From assembly GCA_944354265.1 (NCBI GenBank), contig CALVPX010000001.1, positions 1-64,000 on the forward strand: a stretch of 64,000 nucleotides of DNA. Direction: 5' to 3'. How positions within the stretch are numbered: position 1 is the stretch's first letter; the number at the start of each line of letters is the position of its first letter. The translations under genes and the position numbers were made by a program. The DNA comes from an uncultured Clostridia bacterium (GTDB lineage: Bacteria > Bacillota > Clostridia > Christensenellales > Borkfalkiaceae). Positions 41,247 through 50,545 of the stretch are shown here, one piece after another. The notes beneath the pieces are model-generated. The model saw nothing but the letters and a program-made list of their open reading frames with translations. It did no database searches and had not been told where the DNA came from.

Positions 41247-42685
41247 CTTTTATAATTTTCCAAAAACTGCCGGCAACGCGCCACAAAGGTTGAATTGTCG
41301 GCGGCCTTTGACATCTCCTCAAGCACTTCGGACACCTTTAAACCGTGCGCAAGCGCAGAACGGACGGCTACAGCCGCCTCCATCTCCTCCGCGGAGAGGA
41401 GAAGCTCCTCCTTGCGCGCGCCAGAAGATCTTATGTTGATTGAAGGGAACACGCGCGATTCGGCAAGTTCGCGCGAGAGGACGATTTCCATATTGCCTGT
41501 TGATTTGAATTCTTCGTATATGATATCGTCGAGCTTGCTGCCCGTCTCCACGAGGGCAGTGGCAATTATCGTGAGCGACCCGCCGTCCTCCGTGTTGCGG
41601 GCGGCGCCGAAAAAGCGCTTAGGCTCCACGAGGGCCTGAGCGTCAAGTCCGCCGCTGAGTATCTTGCCCGAGTTCGCCACCGAATTGTTATAGGCGCGGG
41701 CGAGGCGGGTTATGCTGTCCAACAGTACGACGACATCCCTGCCCGATTCCACGAGGCGCTTTGCATGTTCGAGGGCGAGGCTCGCCGTATGAATGTGGTG
41801 GGCATCACCCCTGTCGAAGGTTGAATAGGCTATATGCGCGCCTTCGACGGTGCGTTTGAAGTCGGTCACTTCCTCGGGCCGCTCGTCGACGAGGACGATT
41901 ATTACGCTGACTTCGGGATAATTTTTTATTATTGCCGAGGCAATATGCTTGAGCAGAGTAGTCTTGCCCGCCTTGGGGGGCGAAACTATGAGGGCGCGCT
42001 GTCCCCTGCCGACGGGAGCGAACAGGTCGATGACACGCTCGGTAAGTGAGCAGCCGGGGTATTCGAGGGTAAGGCGCCTGTCGGGATAGCAGGGAGTGAG
42101 ACTTTCGAAGGGCACGCGGCGGAGATTATCCGGGGCGACGCCGTTGACAGAGATGATATAAGTTGCTCCCGGACATTCGTCCTGACTGCGGTACCTTGCC
42201 TTGCAGACGACATAGTCGCCCGTGCGCAGTCTGAACCTGTTTATGAACGAGGTGTGCACGAACACGTCGCAATTGGAAGATGCCTGCATGTAGCGCGTGC
42301 GGACAAACCAATATTTATCGGTATTTTCGAGTATGCCCGAATAGACCTGCTCCTCTTCGTCGCAGTCGGGGGAGGCCACCGCCGCGTTTGTGACGGGGAG
42401 GTCCTGCTCGGTCTGCGTGAGGGTGAGCCCCTTATAGTAAAGGCGGCAACGCTCGACTTCGGAGAGGAGAGCTTTGTCGTAATCTTCCGACTTGGGCGGA
42501 GCGCCGCGGTGGTTGCTTTCGACGGGGTCGGCGCGGTTGGTTGCGATGGCCAAAATGTCTGAAATGAGCTCGTCCTTCTTTTTGTTTGTGGGACTGTATA
42601 CCCCCACCGCCCTGCCAAGCTGACGGAGCGGATGTATGCCGCTCAATTTGAGTTTTTTTGTAAGGTTATCTAAAATTTCGCTCAC
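41243..42685 (-). CDS. rho: Transcription termination factor Rho
   Basis: 480 residues. N-terminal RNA-binding part with OB fold (about 113-180), P-loop SPPKAGKTT at 235-243, Walker B VVVLLDSITRLARAYN, Q-loop SGGLDAQALVEPKRFFGAARN, R-loop region TGSKLDDIIYEEFKSTGNMEI. It is a hexameric helicase that ends transcription. It starts immediately after the metallo-hydrolase stop and overlaps obgE. Confidence 0.95.
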   Translation of the reverse strand: MSEILDNLTKKLKLSGIHPLRQLGRAVGVYSPTNKKKDELISDILAIATNRADPVESNHRGAPPKSEDYDKALLSEVERCRLYYKGLTLTQTEQDLPVTNAAVASPDCDEEEQVYSGILENTDKYWFVRTRYMQASSNCDVFVHTSFINRFRLRTGDYVVCKARYRSQDECPGATYIISVNGVAPDNLRRVPFESLTPCYPDRRLTLEYPGCSLTERVIDLFAPVGRGQRALIVSPPKAGKTTLLKHIASAIIKNYPEVSVIIVLVDERPEEVTDFKRTVEGAHIAYSTFDRGDAHHIHTASLALEHAKRLVESGRDVVVLLDSITRLARAYNNSVANSGKILSGGLDAQALVEPKRFFGAARNTEDGGSLTIIATALVETGSKLDDIIYEEFKSTGNMEIVLSRELAESRVFPSINIRSSGARKEELLLSAEEMEAAVAVRSALAHGLKVSEVLEEMSKAADNSTFVARCRQFLENYKR

Positions 42686-43342
42686 TTAACAGCAATTCTC
42701 CATTACTATTATAGTCGTCTGCTCCCCGTCGAGGTCGTCGCGCGAAATTTCTATTTCGTCCCCCTCTTCGATTATGGCGACGTTTTCGCCGTCAAACTCG
42801 TCGAGAAAGTCGTCGACCTTGTCGATATCGAGTTTGCAGCCCTTTGCGCGGTAGTGCATGGGGATGACTATGTCGGGCATGATTCTGTCGACATATTCCT
42901 TTGCCATGGCGGCGTCTATGGTATAAGTGCCGCCGACGGGAATGAGAAGGACGTTTACGGGAAGAATCATCTCTATGAGGTCGGACGAGCAGTCCTCGCC
43001 GAGGTCGCCGAGGTGGCAGACGTCGAGGCCGTCCATGCGGAATTTGAAGATTATGTTTTCGCCCCGCTTTTTGCCGCGGCAGTCGTCGTGAAAGCTCTTT
43101 ATGGAGGAAATTTCCACGCTGTCCTTTAAGACGTAACCCGTCTCCTTGTCCAAAATGACGGGGTTGCCCTTGACTTTTGCAACTGCGTCGTGGTCGTAAT
43201 GATGGTGCGAGACCGTCACTGCGTCGGCAGTGACTTCGGGCATGGTGTAGCCCACCGAATCGTCGTAGGGGTCGGTTACGACGCTTGTGCCCGTGCTTTC
43301 GGTTAACTTGAATGACGAGTGACCGAGATACTGTATTTTCAT
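42686..43342 (-). CDS. Metallo-beta-lactamase-fold hydrolase
   Basis: 218 residues of the UlaG/UPF0173-like group of MBL-fold hydrolases. The metal motif HHHYDH is at 46-51, with a later GDLGED and MHYRAKG. It lacks obvious RNase or glyoxalase signatures, so the substrate is open. AAGGAT precedes the ATG. No gap separates it from rho. Confidence 0.85.
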   Translation of the reverse strand: MKIQYLGHSSFKLTESTGTSVVTDPYDDSVGYTMPEVTADAVTVSHHHYDHDAVAKVKGNPVILDKETGYVLKDSVEISSIKSFHDDCRGKKRGENIIFKFRMDGLDVCHLGDLGEDCSSDLIEMILPVNVLLIPVGGTYTIDAAMAKEYVDRIMPDIVIPMHYRAKGCKLDIDKVDDFLDEFDGENVAIIEEGDEIEISRDDLDGEQTTIIVMENCC

Positions 43343-43400
43343 CTTTAAATCCTTTAAGATTTTTATTTTACCTGCGGCGGGCGTTCGGGCGCCCGCCGCT

Positions 43401-43787
43401 TTATTGCTTTTTGAGTGCGATGGCGCGGATCTTTAAATTTACGCGCTCCCTGTCCCCGCCCGAAAGATATTCTATGCGGGCGTCTACGCCCATACTTTTT
43501 GCAATGCAGTCGAGGCGGGTTGTAAAAATTTCATAGCCGCCGCGCAGGGCGTCGTCGCCGATGATGCAGGCGGTTTTGCTGTTCGCGACAAAAGTAAGGC
43601 GGAGGTCAACGCTGCCCCTGCGCACCTGCTCGGCGCGCTCGGGACTTAAAAAGAGCGTGCAGTCGTCGCCGTCAAGCTGATAATATATGCGTGCGAAGCC
43701 TTCCCCGACCTCCATTTTTGCGCTCTGCAAAATATTGCTCTCCCACCCCTTGCCGCGGGAGATTATTGACAGTCTGCAATCAATCAC
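43401..43787 (-). CDS. DUF1934 (YwiB-like) protein
   Basis: 128 residues, beta-rich calycin-like family DUF1934. Typical: ARIYYQLDGDDCTLFLSPERAEQVRRGSVDLRLTF and a C-terminal ARIEYLSGGDRERVNLKIRA. GTG start overlapping the end of the upstream gene by 8 nt. Function unknown for the family. Confidence 0.75.
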   Translation of the reverse strand: MIDCRLSIISRGKGWESNILQSAKMEVGEGFARIYYQLDGDDCTLFLSPERAEQVRRGSVDLRLTFVANSKTACIIGDDALRGGYEIFTTRLDCIAKSMGVDARIEYLSGGDRERVNLKIRAIALKKQ

Positions 43788-44472
43788 GGTCGCCGAAAAT
43801 TATGAGCAGACGCAGGAACACGTTTATTATGTCGAGGTAGAGCCCGCAGGCGGAGTCGACGGCGTTATCAAGCGTCTTGGGGCGGTTTTTGGCGAGCGCA
43901 ATGTCAAAGCCGATATAGCAGCAGAAAATGAGGACGACTATCCAATCGAGCCAAACATAGCCGGAGGAGAAATATGCGCCCGTGAGCATGGCGACAAGCG
44001 ACCAAATGAGAGCTATGAGCAGGCTGACAAAGAGCACCTTCCACATTGAGTAGAACACGCGGGGATAGAGCACGGCCAAGAGGCCGAACACTGCGGTAAG
44101 AAGCGCCGTTACAAGGAACGCCGAGCGCACAACGCCGAAGGAATATTCGGGAACGGCAAGGGCGAGCACCGCACCGATGGGCATCACAACGAGGCAATAG
44201 CCGATAAAGCTCAAGAGGGGCTTGCGGCTGAAGGCGTTTATGCACACGCCCGCGATGGCGAGCACGAAATATATAACATAAAACCAAATGATATTTGCGC
44301 CCGTATTGACGAAATCGAAGATTATATCGGCGAGGAAAAACACCTCGAGCGCGTTGACGGCGAAGCCGAAAAAGAGCACCGCCGCCACGACGAGGTAGAA
44401 AGCCTTGTCGGATATAATTTTAGCGTTTTGGATATTGTTGAATCTGTCTTTATTAAAAATTGATGTTGCCAA
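43780..44472 (-). CDS. Bax inhibitor-1/YccA family membrane protein
   Basis: About 230 residues, seven helices, ending with the family signature SACGLYLDIINVFLRLLIIFG. Members such as BsYetJ are pH-sensitive calcium leak channels; here this is by homology. The start is placed at TTG 44472 because AGGAGG lies 10 nt upstream. A GTG at 44499 would lie upstream of that ribosome site. A cluster of repeats separates it from tyrA. Confidence 0.85.
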   Translation of the reverse strand: MATSIFNKDRFNNIQNAKIISDKAFYLVVAAVLFFGFAVNALEVFFLADIIFDFVNTGANIIWFYVIYFVLAIAGVCINAFSRKPLLSFIGYCLVVMPIGAVLALAVPEYSFGVVRSAFLVTALLTAVFGLLAVLYPRVFYSMWKVLFVSLLIALIWSLVAMLTGAYFSSGYVWLDWIVVLIFCCYIGFDIALAKNRPKTLDNAVDSACGLYLDIINVFLRLLIIFGDRD

Positions 44473-44795
44473 ATGGAAATAACCTCCTAACTCACTCACA
44501 AAAGTCTTGGTAAAATGGAAGTAAATGGAATCTGAATATAAACCCTTCCGTCGTGCTAAAGCACGCCACCTCCCCTTTTAAAAAAGTGGAGGCTATAATT
44601 CGGTCGAAATGACAGGAAGGAAGTTTTAGGCGAGCTCCCTTGTCATGTTGAGCGAAGGTGTAAGCGACAGCGCGCACCGTAGTCGAAACATCTTGCATGA
44701 TTTCAAACCGAACAAGATACATTCGACTACGCAGGTCTACGCCCTGCTACGCTCAGTATGACAATGGGCAGCGACGGACAAAAGAGCGCACATTT
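44473..44795. repeat. Repeat cluster between the Bax-like gene and tyrA
   Basis: 323 nt without a gene. It holds a CCTCCCCTTTTAAAAAAGTGG-type hairpin near 44570, a short CGGTCGAAATGACAG remnant (about 44601-44615) and a complete TGTCAT...ATGACA element (44641-44763). Confidence 0.65.
44641..44763. repeat. Complete TGTCATGTTGAGCG...ATGACA element
   Basis: 123 bp bounded by TGTCATGTTGAGCG and CGCTCAGTATGACA, a 14-bp terminal inverted repeat with two mismatches. The inner CATCTTG and CAAGATACATTCGACTACGC are shared with 53898-54012 and 3241-3307. Confidence 0.8.
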
Positions 44796-45650
44796 TTACT
44801 TTAAAAGAGTTGTAACTATGTCCTTGCCTTGGAAGGAGTTGTTCTTTTGATCTTCGAACTGTTCGCGGCCCGATTTTAAAAGGTTGCTTAAGGGCTCAGA
44901 CTCCCCCGCCTCTATCGCCGAGGCGACCTCGCTCAAGTGGCGCGCAAGCGTGCGGACATTGCCCGCAAGGTTGTCGGCATTGGCGAGATAGAGCTCCGTC
45001 CAAACGTTTTCGTCGACGCCGGCTATTCTTGTCATGTCCTGAAAGCTGCCGCCCGTGAAGCCGAGGCAGCCTTCGATCTGTCCGTCCTTGACATAGCAGT
45101 TGGATACGATGTGCGCGAGCTGCGAGGTGTAGGCAATCTTTTGGTCGTGCACCTCGGCAGAACACTCCACAAGGCGCTTGAAGCCGATGTCTTTTACAAG
45201 CTTTTTTATGAGCGAATATGCGCATTCGTCCGTATATATGTTGGAAGTAAGCACCATGGAGGCGTTGTCGAACAGGTTCGCGCAGGCGTTTTCCACGCCC
45301 GAAACTTCCTTGCCCGCCATGGGGTGTGTGCCGACATATTTCAATGAGTGGCGGCGGGACAGAACCTCCCGCTCGATATATCTCTTTACGCCGCAGATAT
45401 CGGCGACGACGGCGTCAGTTTTAAAGGGCGCGGTGCAGATGTAGTCTGCCGCGGCCTTGGGCGGAAGGGCGACAAATACGACGTCGCAGCCCGACACATC
45501 GTCCGAGGCCTCGTCTATCACGCCGTGCGAGAGGGCATATTCAAGCGGGGCGGACGAACGGTTTTTACCGACTACAAAATAGCCCGCGCGCCTTAAAGAG
45601 AGAGCGAGGGAGCCGCCTATTAATCCCAAGCCTACTATTCCAATAATCAT
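44796..45650 (-). CDS. tyrA: Prephenate dehydrogenase
   Basis: 284 residues, oxidative decarboxylation of prephenate to 4-hydroxyphenylpyruvate for tyrosine. Rossmann GLGLIGGSLALSL at 7-19, GTHPMAGKEVSG, and SQLAHIVSN are family landmarks. No fused chorismate mutase or ACT domain is present. The ribosome site is weak. No other aromatic amino-acid gene is adjacent. Confidence 0.92.
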   Translation of the reverse strand: MIIGIVGLGLIGGSLALSLRRAGYFVVGKNRSSAPLEYALSHGVIDEASDDVSGCDVVFVALPPKAAADYICTAPFKTDAVVADICGVKRYIEREVLSRRHSLKYVGTHPMAGKEVSGVENACANLFDNASMVLTSNIYTDECAYSLIKKLVKDIGFKRLVECSAEVHDQKIAYTSQLAHIVSNCYVKDGQIEGCLGFTGGSFQDMTRIAGVDENVWTELYLANADNLAGNVRTLARHLSEVASAIEAGESEPLSNLLKSGREQFEDQKNNSFQGKDIVTTLLK

Positions 45651-45683
45651 AATTGCGCCATACTTTAAAGTTTATACAAAAAT

Positions 45684-45713
45684 ATTATACCATAACGGCG
45701 CATTTTTGTACAA
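45684..45713 (-). promoter_or_regulatory. Promoter of tyrA
   Basis: TTGTAC (45713-45708), 18 nt, TATAAT (45689-45684) on the minus strand. Confidence 0.65.
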
Positions 45714-45766
45714 TGTTTTAAGCAACTTTTTATTAAATTTTATACACGCAAAGGACGCGCATACAA

Positions 45767-45795
45767 TTGACAAGTTACTTTTTATTATTTATAAT
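45767..45795 (+). promoter_or_regulatory. Consensus promoter of pgk
   Basis: TTGACA (45767-45772), 17 nt, TATAAT (45790-45795): both boxes perfect. Confidence 0.85.
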
Positions 45796-45838
45796 AAAAA
45801 CCGATAATAAAATATTTATTTAAAGGAGTTAATTTGTT

Positions 45839-47149
45839 ATGAACAAGATGTCGATTTCAGACATTAAAGATTTCAAAGGCAAGAAAGTGCTTGTACGCTG
45901 CGACTTCAACGTACCCATGAAGGACGGCAAAATTACCGACGAAACGAGAATTGTCGGCGCCCTCCCCACAATTAAATACCTCTTGGAAAAGGGTGCAAAA
46001 GTTACGCTGTGCTCGCACATGGGCAAACCCCACTCCATCTTCTCGGCCGAAGTAAAGCTCAACAAAAAGGATCAGAAAAAGGTTGACTCCGGCGAGGCTA
46101 CAAAGGAAGAAATTATTGCAAAGGCTAAAAAAGATGAGCCCAAAAAGCTCACCCTTGCCCCCGTTGCCGACAGGCTCAACGAGCTTCTTGACGGCAAGGT
46201 TACATTTGCGCACGACGTTATAGGCCCCGACGCAAAGGCTAAGCGCGACGCGCTCAAAGAGGGCGAAGCCGTACTACTTGAAAACCTCCGCTTCCATTGG
46301 GAGGAGGAAAAGAACGACGAAGGTTTCTGCAAGGCGCTTGCTTATGACGCAGAGATCTATGTAAACGACGCCTTCGGCACGGCTCACCGCGCCCATGCCT
46401 CCACCGCCGGCATAGTTCAGTACGGCATCATCAAGACGGCCGTATGCGGCTTCCTCATTGAAAAGGAACTGACCGTCATGGGCGACACGCTTGACAATCC
46501 TCAGCGCCCCTTCGTTGCAATTCTTGGCGGCGCAAAGATTGCCGACAAGCTCAACGTTATTTCCAACCTGCTTGAAAAGTGCGACACGCTGATTATCGGC
46601 GGCGGCATGGCATACACCTTCCTCAAGGCAAAGGGCTACGAAGTGGGCACCTCCCTTTTGGACGAAGAGAAGATCGGCTACTGCAAGGACATGATGGAAA
46701 AGGCTGAAAAGCTTGGCAAAAAGCTGCTCCTTCCCATCGACACGGTAGTAACCACCTCCTTCCCCGACCCCATCGACGCAGAGATTGAAGTTGAAACGGT
46801 GCCTTCCAACGCCATCCCCGCAGACAAGATGGGCATGGACATCGGCGGAAAGACGAGGGCGCTCTATGCCGAGGCCATTCACGGCGCAAAGTCGGTAATT
46901 TGGAACGGCCCCATGGGCGTATTTGAGAACCCCACCCTTGCGAAGGGCACGATTGCAGTTGCTCAGGCGCTTGCAGACGTTTACGGCAAGTGCACCACCA
47001 TTATCGGCGGCGGCGACAGCGCTGCGGCAATTCAGCAGCTTGGCTTTGCAGACAAGGTTACGCACATCTCCACCGGCGGCGGCGCTTCGCTTGAGCTGTT
47101 CGAAGGCAAGGTTCTTCCCGGCATTGATTGCTTGAACGATAAAAACTAA
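45839..47149 (+). CDS. pgk: Phosphoglycerate kinase
   Basis: Glycolytic kinase making ATP from 1,3-bisphosphoglycerate. 436 residues, about 40 longer than usual. The extra part is a Lys-rich insertion after CSHMGKPHS ([20 protein letters not shown]...) before [10 protein letters not shown]. Core motifs: [66 protein letters not shown] before the ATG. Confidence 0.95.
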   Translation: MNKMSISDIKDFKGKKVLVRCDFNVPMKDGKITDETRIVGALPTIKYLLEKGAKVTLCSHMGKPHSIFSAEVKLNKKDQKKVDSGEATKEEIIAKAKKDEPKKLTLAPVADRLNELLDGKVTFAHDVIGPDAKAKRDALKEGEAVLLENLRFHWEEEKNDEGFCKALAYDAEIYVNDAFGTAHRAHASTAGIVQYGIIKTAVCGFLIEKELTVMGDTLDNPQRPFVAILGGAKIADKLNVISNLLEKCDTLIIGGGMAYTFLKAKGYEVGTSLLDEEKIGYCKDMMEKAEKLGKKLLLPIDTVVTTSFPDPIDAEIEVETVPSNAIPADKMGMDIGGKTRALYAEAIHGAKSVIWNGPMGVFENPTLAKGTIAVAQALADVYGKCTTIIGGGDSAAAIQQLGFADKVTHISTGGGASLELFEGKVLPGIDCLNDKN

Positions 47150-47272
47150 TCGCTCAAGTCGTACTCGCTGTGCTCCGTGCGACTTGCAGCGAGGTGAGTT
47201 GTCGGGCGGTGCTTAACGGCAGAAATAAATTCCGCCTTGCGACATAATTTATTTTAAAATGTCTAAGCTTTT

Positions 47273-47301
47273 ATGCCGCGGCGACAACGTCGCCGCGGCA
47301 T
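47273..47301 (+). terminator. Terminator of pgk overlapping the next promoter region
   Basis: 13-bp perfect stem (47273-47285 with 47289-47301). A TATAAT box (47305-47310) starts 4 nt later. Confidence 0.65.
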
Positions 47302-47318
47302 ATATATAATTGTGGAGT

Positions 47319-47543
47319 ATGAATATGGAAAATGTACAACAAAGCGAAAACGTAAATTCTTCGTCGAGGATGCGCGGGGCGCTTGGGGCCGTTGTGAATG
47401 TATTGATAATAGCGCTTTTTGCGTCCCTGCCGGGCATTGCGGACGCAGTTACGGGCAATCGGCTGCAAATGTACATACCCACTTGGGCATTCTGCCTTGC
47501 CGATATTGCCATGCTTGCAATCATGGTGTTGATAGGCGTATAG
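47319..47543 (+). CDS. Small membrane protein
   Basis: 74 residues with a polar N-terminus (NVQQSENVNSSS) and two hydrophobic helices (about 21-42 and 52-73). No family recognised. ATG 47319 lies 8 nt after TATAAT (47305-47310), so the mRNA is probably leaderless; a second ATG follows two codons later. It forms a pair with the next membrane gene. Confidence 0.6.
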   Translation: MNMENVQQSENVNSSSRMRGALGAVVNVLIIALFASLPGIADAVTGNRLQMYIPTWAFCLADIAMLAIMVLIGV

Positions 47544-47546
47544 TGC

Positions 47547-48068
47547 ATGTCGCGCGACAGCGCGTTCGGCGTTGTACTTTTTATTGCGGCAGGCGTACTG
47601 CTTTTGGCCATGATAATTTATGCAATCTCGCATGGCGAAGGCATTGTTATAACGCATGACACCATACTATTGATATCCGATATCGGCGTTATACTATCTG
47701 CTTTGGGCTGCGTATTTTTAGTGTGGCAACAAAAAGAAAGGGCGGCCTTTATTTTAGTGCTTTTAATGTTCTTGGCCTTAGCGGGATTTCTGGTATTCAG
47801 AATTTTGCTGAACTTAGCCTTTCATCTTCCCGAGAGCGATATGCTGACCGTGCTTGAGGACGGCAATGTACTTATGGTCATGCAGAACGTCGCCGTACAC
47901 GACCCCACATACAGCATTCTTGTACGCAATTCGCCGCTCACTTTTGAGCAGCTTGCCGTCGACATCGACGGAATACCCGACATAGAACATATTTTAAGCA
48001 ACGTTGAATACTTTGACGGCGGGTTTACGCTTAAACGCGGCGGCGAAGTATATCAGTTTATAAATTGA
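47547..48068 (+). CDS. Membrane protein with C-terminal soluble domain
   Basis: 173 residues, three or four helices (about 5-110) and a soluble tail (about 112-173: LEDGNVLMVMQNVAVHDPTYSILVRN...). No family recognised. It begins 3 nt after the preceding stop without a Shine-Dalgarno, so it depends on coupling. It lies between pgk and tpiA; no link to glycolysis can be shown. Confidence 0.62.
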   Translation: MSRDSAFGVVLFIAAGVLLLAMIIYAISHGEGIVITHDTILLISDIGVILSALGCVFLVWQQKERAAFILVLLMFLALAGFLVFRILLNLAFHLPESDMLTVLEDGNVLMVMQNVAVHDPTYSILVRNSPLTFEQLAVDIDGIPDIEHILSNVEYFDGGFTLKRGGEVYQFIN

Positions 48069-48121
48069 AAATTAAATTATAAATTGAAAATTAAATTTTA
48101 CATAAAATTAAAGGAGAAATT

Positions 48122-48865
48122 ATGCGTAGACCTTTGATTGCAGGAAATTGGAAGATGAACATGACGGCGGAGAGCGGAACAAAGCTGATTGAGCAGCTGA
48201 AACCGCTTGTTGCCGACGCCAACTGCGACGTGGCGCTTTGCGTGCCCGCCATACTCATACCCGCCATGACAAAGGCGGCCGAGGGCAGCAACATTGCCAT
48301 AGGCGCCGAAAACGTGCATTGGGCGGAGAGCGGAGCATACACGGGCGAAATTTCGTGTGCGCAGCTGAACGAATACGGCGTGAAGTATGCCATTATAGGC
48401 CACAGCGAGAGAAGGCAGTACTTCGGCGAGACTGACGAGGGCGTGAACAAGCGCACTTTAGCCGCGCTTGCACACGGCATTACCCCCATAGTATGCGTCG
48501 GCGAAACGCTTGAGGAGCGCGAGGGCGGCGTCACCGAAAAGGTGCTTTTAACTCAACTCAAGGACGGCCTTGCAAACGTTGAGGACATTACAAAGGTCGT
48601 CATAGCCTACGAGCCCGTATGGGCGATAGGTACGGGGCGCACCGCCACCGACGAGCAGGCGCAGGAGACGATAGCTTTCATAAGAAAGACGATAGGCGAA
48701 CTCTTCTGCCCCAAGTGCGCGGAGAAGGTAATCATTCAGTACGGCGGCTCCATGAACGCCAAAAACTGCAAGGGACTGATGGCACAGCCCGACATCGACG
48801 GCGGCCTCATCGGCGGCGCAAGCTTAAAGCTTGACTTTGCAACTATTGTAAATTACGATAAATAA
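48122..48865 (+). CDS. tpiA: Triosephosphate isomerase
   Basis: 247 residues. NWKMN at the N-terminus, catalytic His in GHSERRQYFGE, Glu in YEPVWAIGTGRTA, phosphate loop YGGSMNAKN. Interconverts dihydroxyacetone phosphate and glyceraldehyde-3-phosphate. AAAGGAG before the ATG. Just upstream is an AT-rich stretch with a repeated AAATTGAAAATTAAAT. Confidence 0.96.
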   Translation: MRRPLIAGNWKMNMTAESGTKLIEQLKPLVADANCDVALCVPAILIPAMTKAAEGSNIAIGAENVHWAESGAYTGEISCAQLNEYGVKYAIIGHSERRQYFGETDEGVNKRTLAALAHGITPIVCVGETLEEREGGVTEKVLLTQLKDGLANVEDITKVVIAYEPVWAIGTGRTATDEQAQETIAFIRKTIGELFCPKCAEKVIIQYGGSMNAKNCKGLMAQPDIDGGLIGGASLKLDFATIVNYDK

Positions 48866-48918
48866 TTTTCAAAGGCCGCGCGCAAAAAATTTTGCGCGCG
48901 GCCTTTGAAAAATCTTTT
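48866..48918 (+). terminator. Very long hairpin terminator of tpiA
   Basis: Perfect 22-bp stem (48866-48887 with 48890-48911), 2-nt loop, then TCTTTT. One of the longest hairpins in the window. Confidence 0.8.
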
Positions 48919-48925
48919 AATTGAG

Positions 48926-48955
48926 TTGCTATGCGGCGGCAATTTGGTTTATAAT
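48926..48955 (+). promoter_or_regulatory. Promoter of gpmI
   Basis: TTGCTA (48926-48931), 18 nt, TATAAT (48950-48955). Confidence 0.65.
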
Positions 48956-48991
48956 ATTACAGAAAGAAAAATTTATTTTGAGGTATAACAT

Positions 48992-50545
48992 ATGAGTAAG
49001 AAGGTGCCTTACGCACTCATCATTATGGACGGCTACGGCCTTGCGCCCGCCGGCCCCGGCAACGCCATTGCGCTTGACGGCAGCAAGAACATCAACGAAC
49101 TTGAAAGAGAATACCCCTCCGCCACCCTCGGCGCGAGCGGACTTTCGGTGGGGTTGCCCGACGGTCAGATGGGCAACAGCGAAGTCGGCCACCTGAACAT
49201 GGGCGCCGGCAGAATAGTTTATCAGGATCTGACGAAGATTACCAAGGCCATTGAGGACGGCGACTTTTTCACCAACCCCGCCCTTTTAAAGGCTATGGAC
49301 AACGCAAAGAACGGCAAAAAGCTGCACCTTTACGGTTTGGTTTCTGACGGCGGCGTGCACAGCCACCTGACTCACATATTTGCACTCTTGGACATGGCAA
49401 AGCTGCACGGCGTGAAGGACGTATATGTGCACTGCTTTATGGACGGGCGCGACGTTTCGCCCACGAGCGGCGCAGGATTTATTGCCGAACTGCAGAGCCA
49501 CATGGCAAAGATCGGCTGCGGCAAAGTTGCCTCGGTCGTAGGCAGATACTACGCCATGGACCGCGACAACAATTGGGATCGCGTTGAGAAGGCTTACGAC
49601 ATGCTCACCCTCGGCGAGGGCAAGCCCTGCACTGACCCCGTGGACGCCGTTCACGAGAGCTATGAAGAGGGCGTGACCGACGAGTTCATCAAGCCCATAA
49701 AGGTTTACGAGGACGGCAAGCCCATAGGCCTTATTGAAAAGGGCGATTCTGTCATCTGCTTCAACTTCCGCCCCGACAGGGCAAGGGAGATTACGAGGGC
49801 GGTTTCGCAGAATCCCTTTGTGGTGCCCAAGGGCACGGCGTTTGAGAGAAAGACGGGCTTCCTTGAACCCGTTTATGTATGCTTCACGGTATACGACGCC
49901 GAATATAAAAACGTTGAAATTGCCTTTCCCAAGACGACCCTGCACAACACTTTGGGCGAATACCTTGCAAAGATGGGCAAAAAGCAGCTGAGAATTGCCG
50001 AGACCGAGAAGTACGCGCATGTGACATTCTTCTTCAACGGCGGCGTTGAGGCGCCCAACGACAACGAAGTGCGCGACCTTATACCCTCGCCCAAGGTTGC
50101 AACATATGACTTGCAGCCCGAGATGAGCGCATACCTTGTTACCGACAAGGTTTTGGAGGAGCTTGACAGCGGCGAGTTCGACGCGATAATTCTGAACTAT
50201 GCAAACTGCGACATGGTTGGCCACACAGGCGTTATACCCGCCGCCGAAAAGGCCGTGCACACCGTGGACGAGTGCGTAAAGAAGGTTTGCGACAAGATAC
50301 TTGAAATGGGCGGCGCGGCCATTGTGACCGCCGACCACGGCAACGCGGACAAACTGCTCTCTGACGACGGTTCTCCCTTCACGGCGCACACCACCAACCC
50401 CGTGCCCGTGATTGTAGTTTCGGAAAAGTACAAGAACGCCGAGCTGAGAAAGGACGGCATACTTGCCGACCTTGCCCCCACACTTCTCACTTTGATGGGG
50501 CTGCCTGTTCCCGCAGAGATGACGGGCAAATCTTTAATAAAATGA
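48992..50545 (+). CDS. gpmI: 2,3-bisphosphoglycerate-independent phosphoglycerate mutase
   Basis: 517 residues of the alkaline-phosphatase superfamily. Catalytic Ser in GQMGNSEVGHLNMGAG, metal ligands in MDGYG at the N-terminus and in DMVGHTG and TADHGNAD towards the C-terminus. Converts 3- to 2-phosphoglycerate, Mn2+-dependent. GAGG before the ATG. Third glycolytic gene in the block. Confidence 0.96.
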   Translation: MSKKVPYALIIMDGYGLAPAGPGNAIALDGSKNINELEREYPSATLGASGLSVGLPDGQMGNSEVGHLNMGAGRIVYQDLTKITKAIEDGDFFTNPALLKAMDNAKNGKKLHLYGLVSDGGVHSHLTHIFALLDMAKLHGVKDVYVHCFMDGRDVSPTSGAGFIAELQSHMAKIGCGKVASVVGRYYAMDRDNNWDRVEKAYDMLTLGEGKPCTDPVDAVHESYEEGVTDEFIKPIKVYEDGKPIGLIEKGDSVICFNFRPDRAREITRAVSQNPFVVPKGTAFERKTGFLEPVYVCFTVYDAEYKNVEIAFPKTTLHNTLGEYLAKMGKKQLRIAETEKYAHVTFFFNGGVEAPNDNEVRDLIPSPKVATYDLQPEMSAYLVTDKVLEELDSGEFDAIILNYANCDMVGHTGVIPAAEKAVHTVDECVKKVCDKILEMGGAAIVTADHGNADKLLSDDGSPFTAHTTNPVPVIVVSEKYKNAELRKDGILADLAPTLLTLMGLPVPAEMTGKSLIK

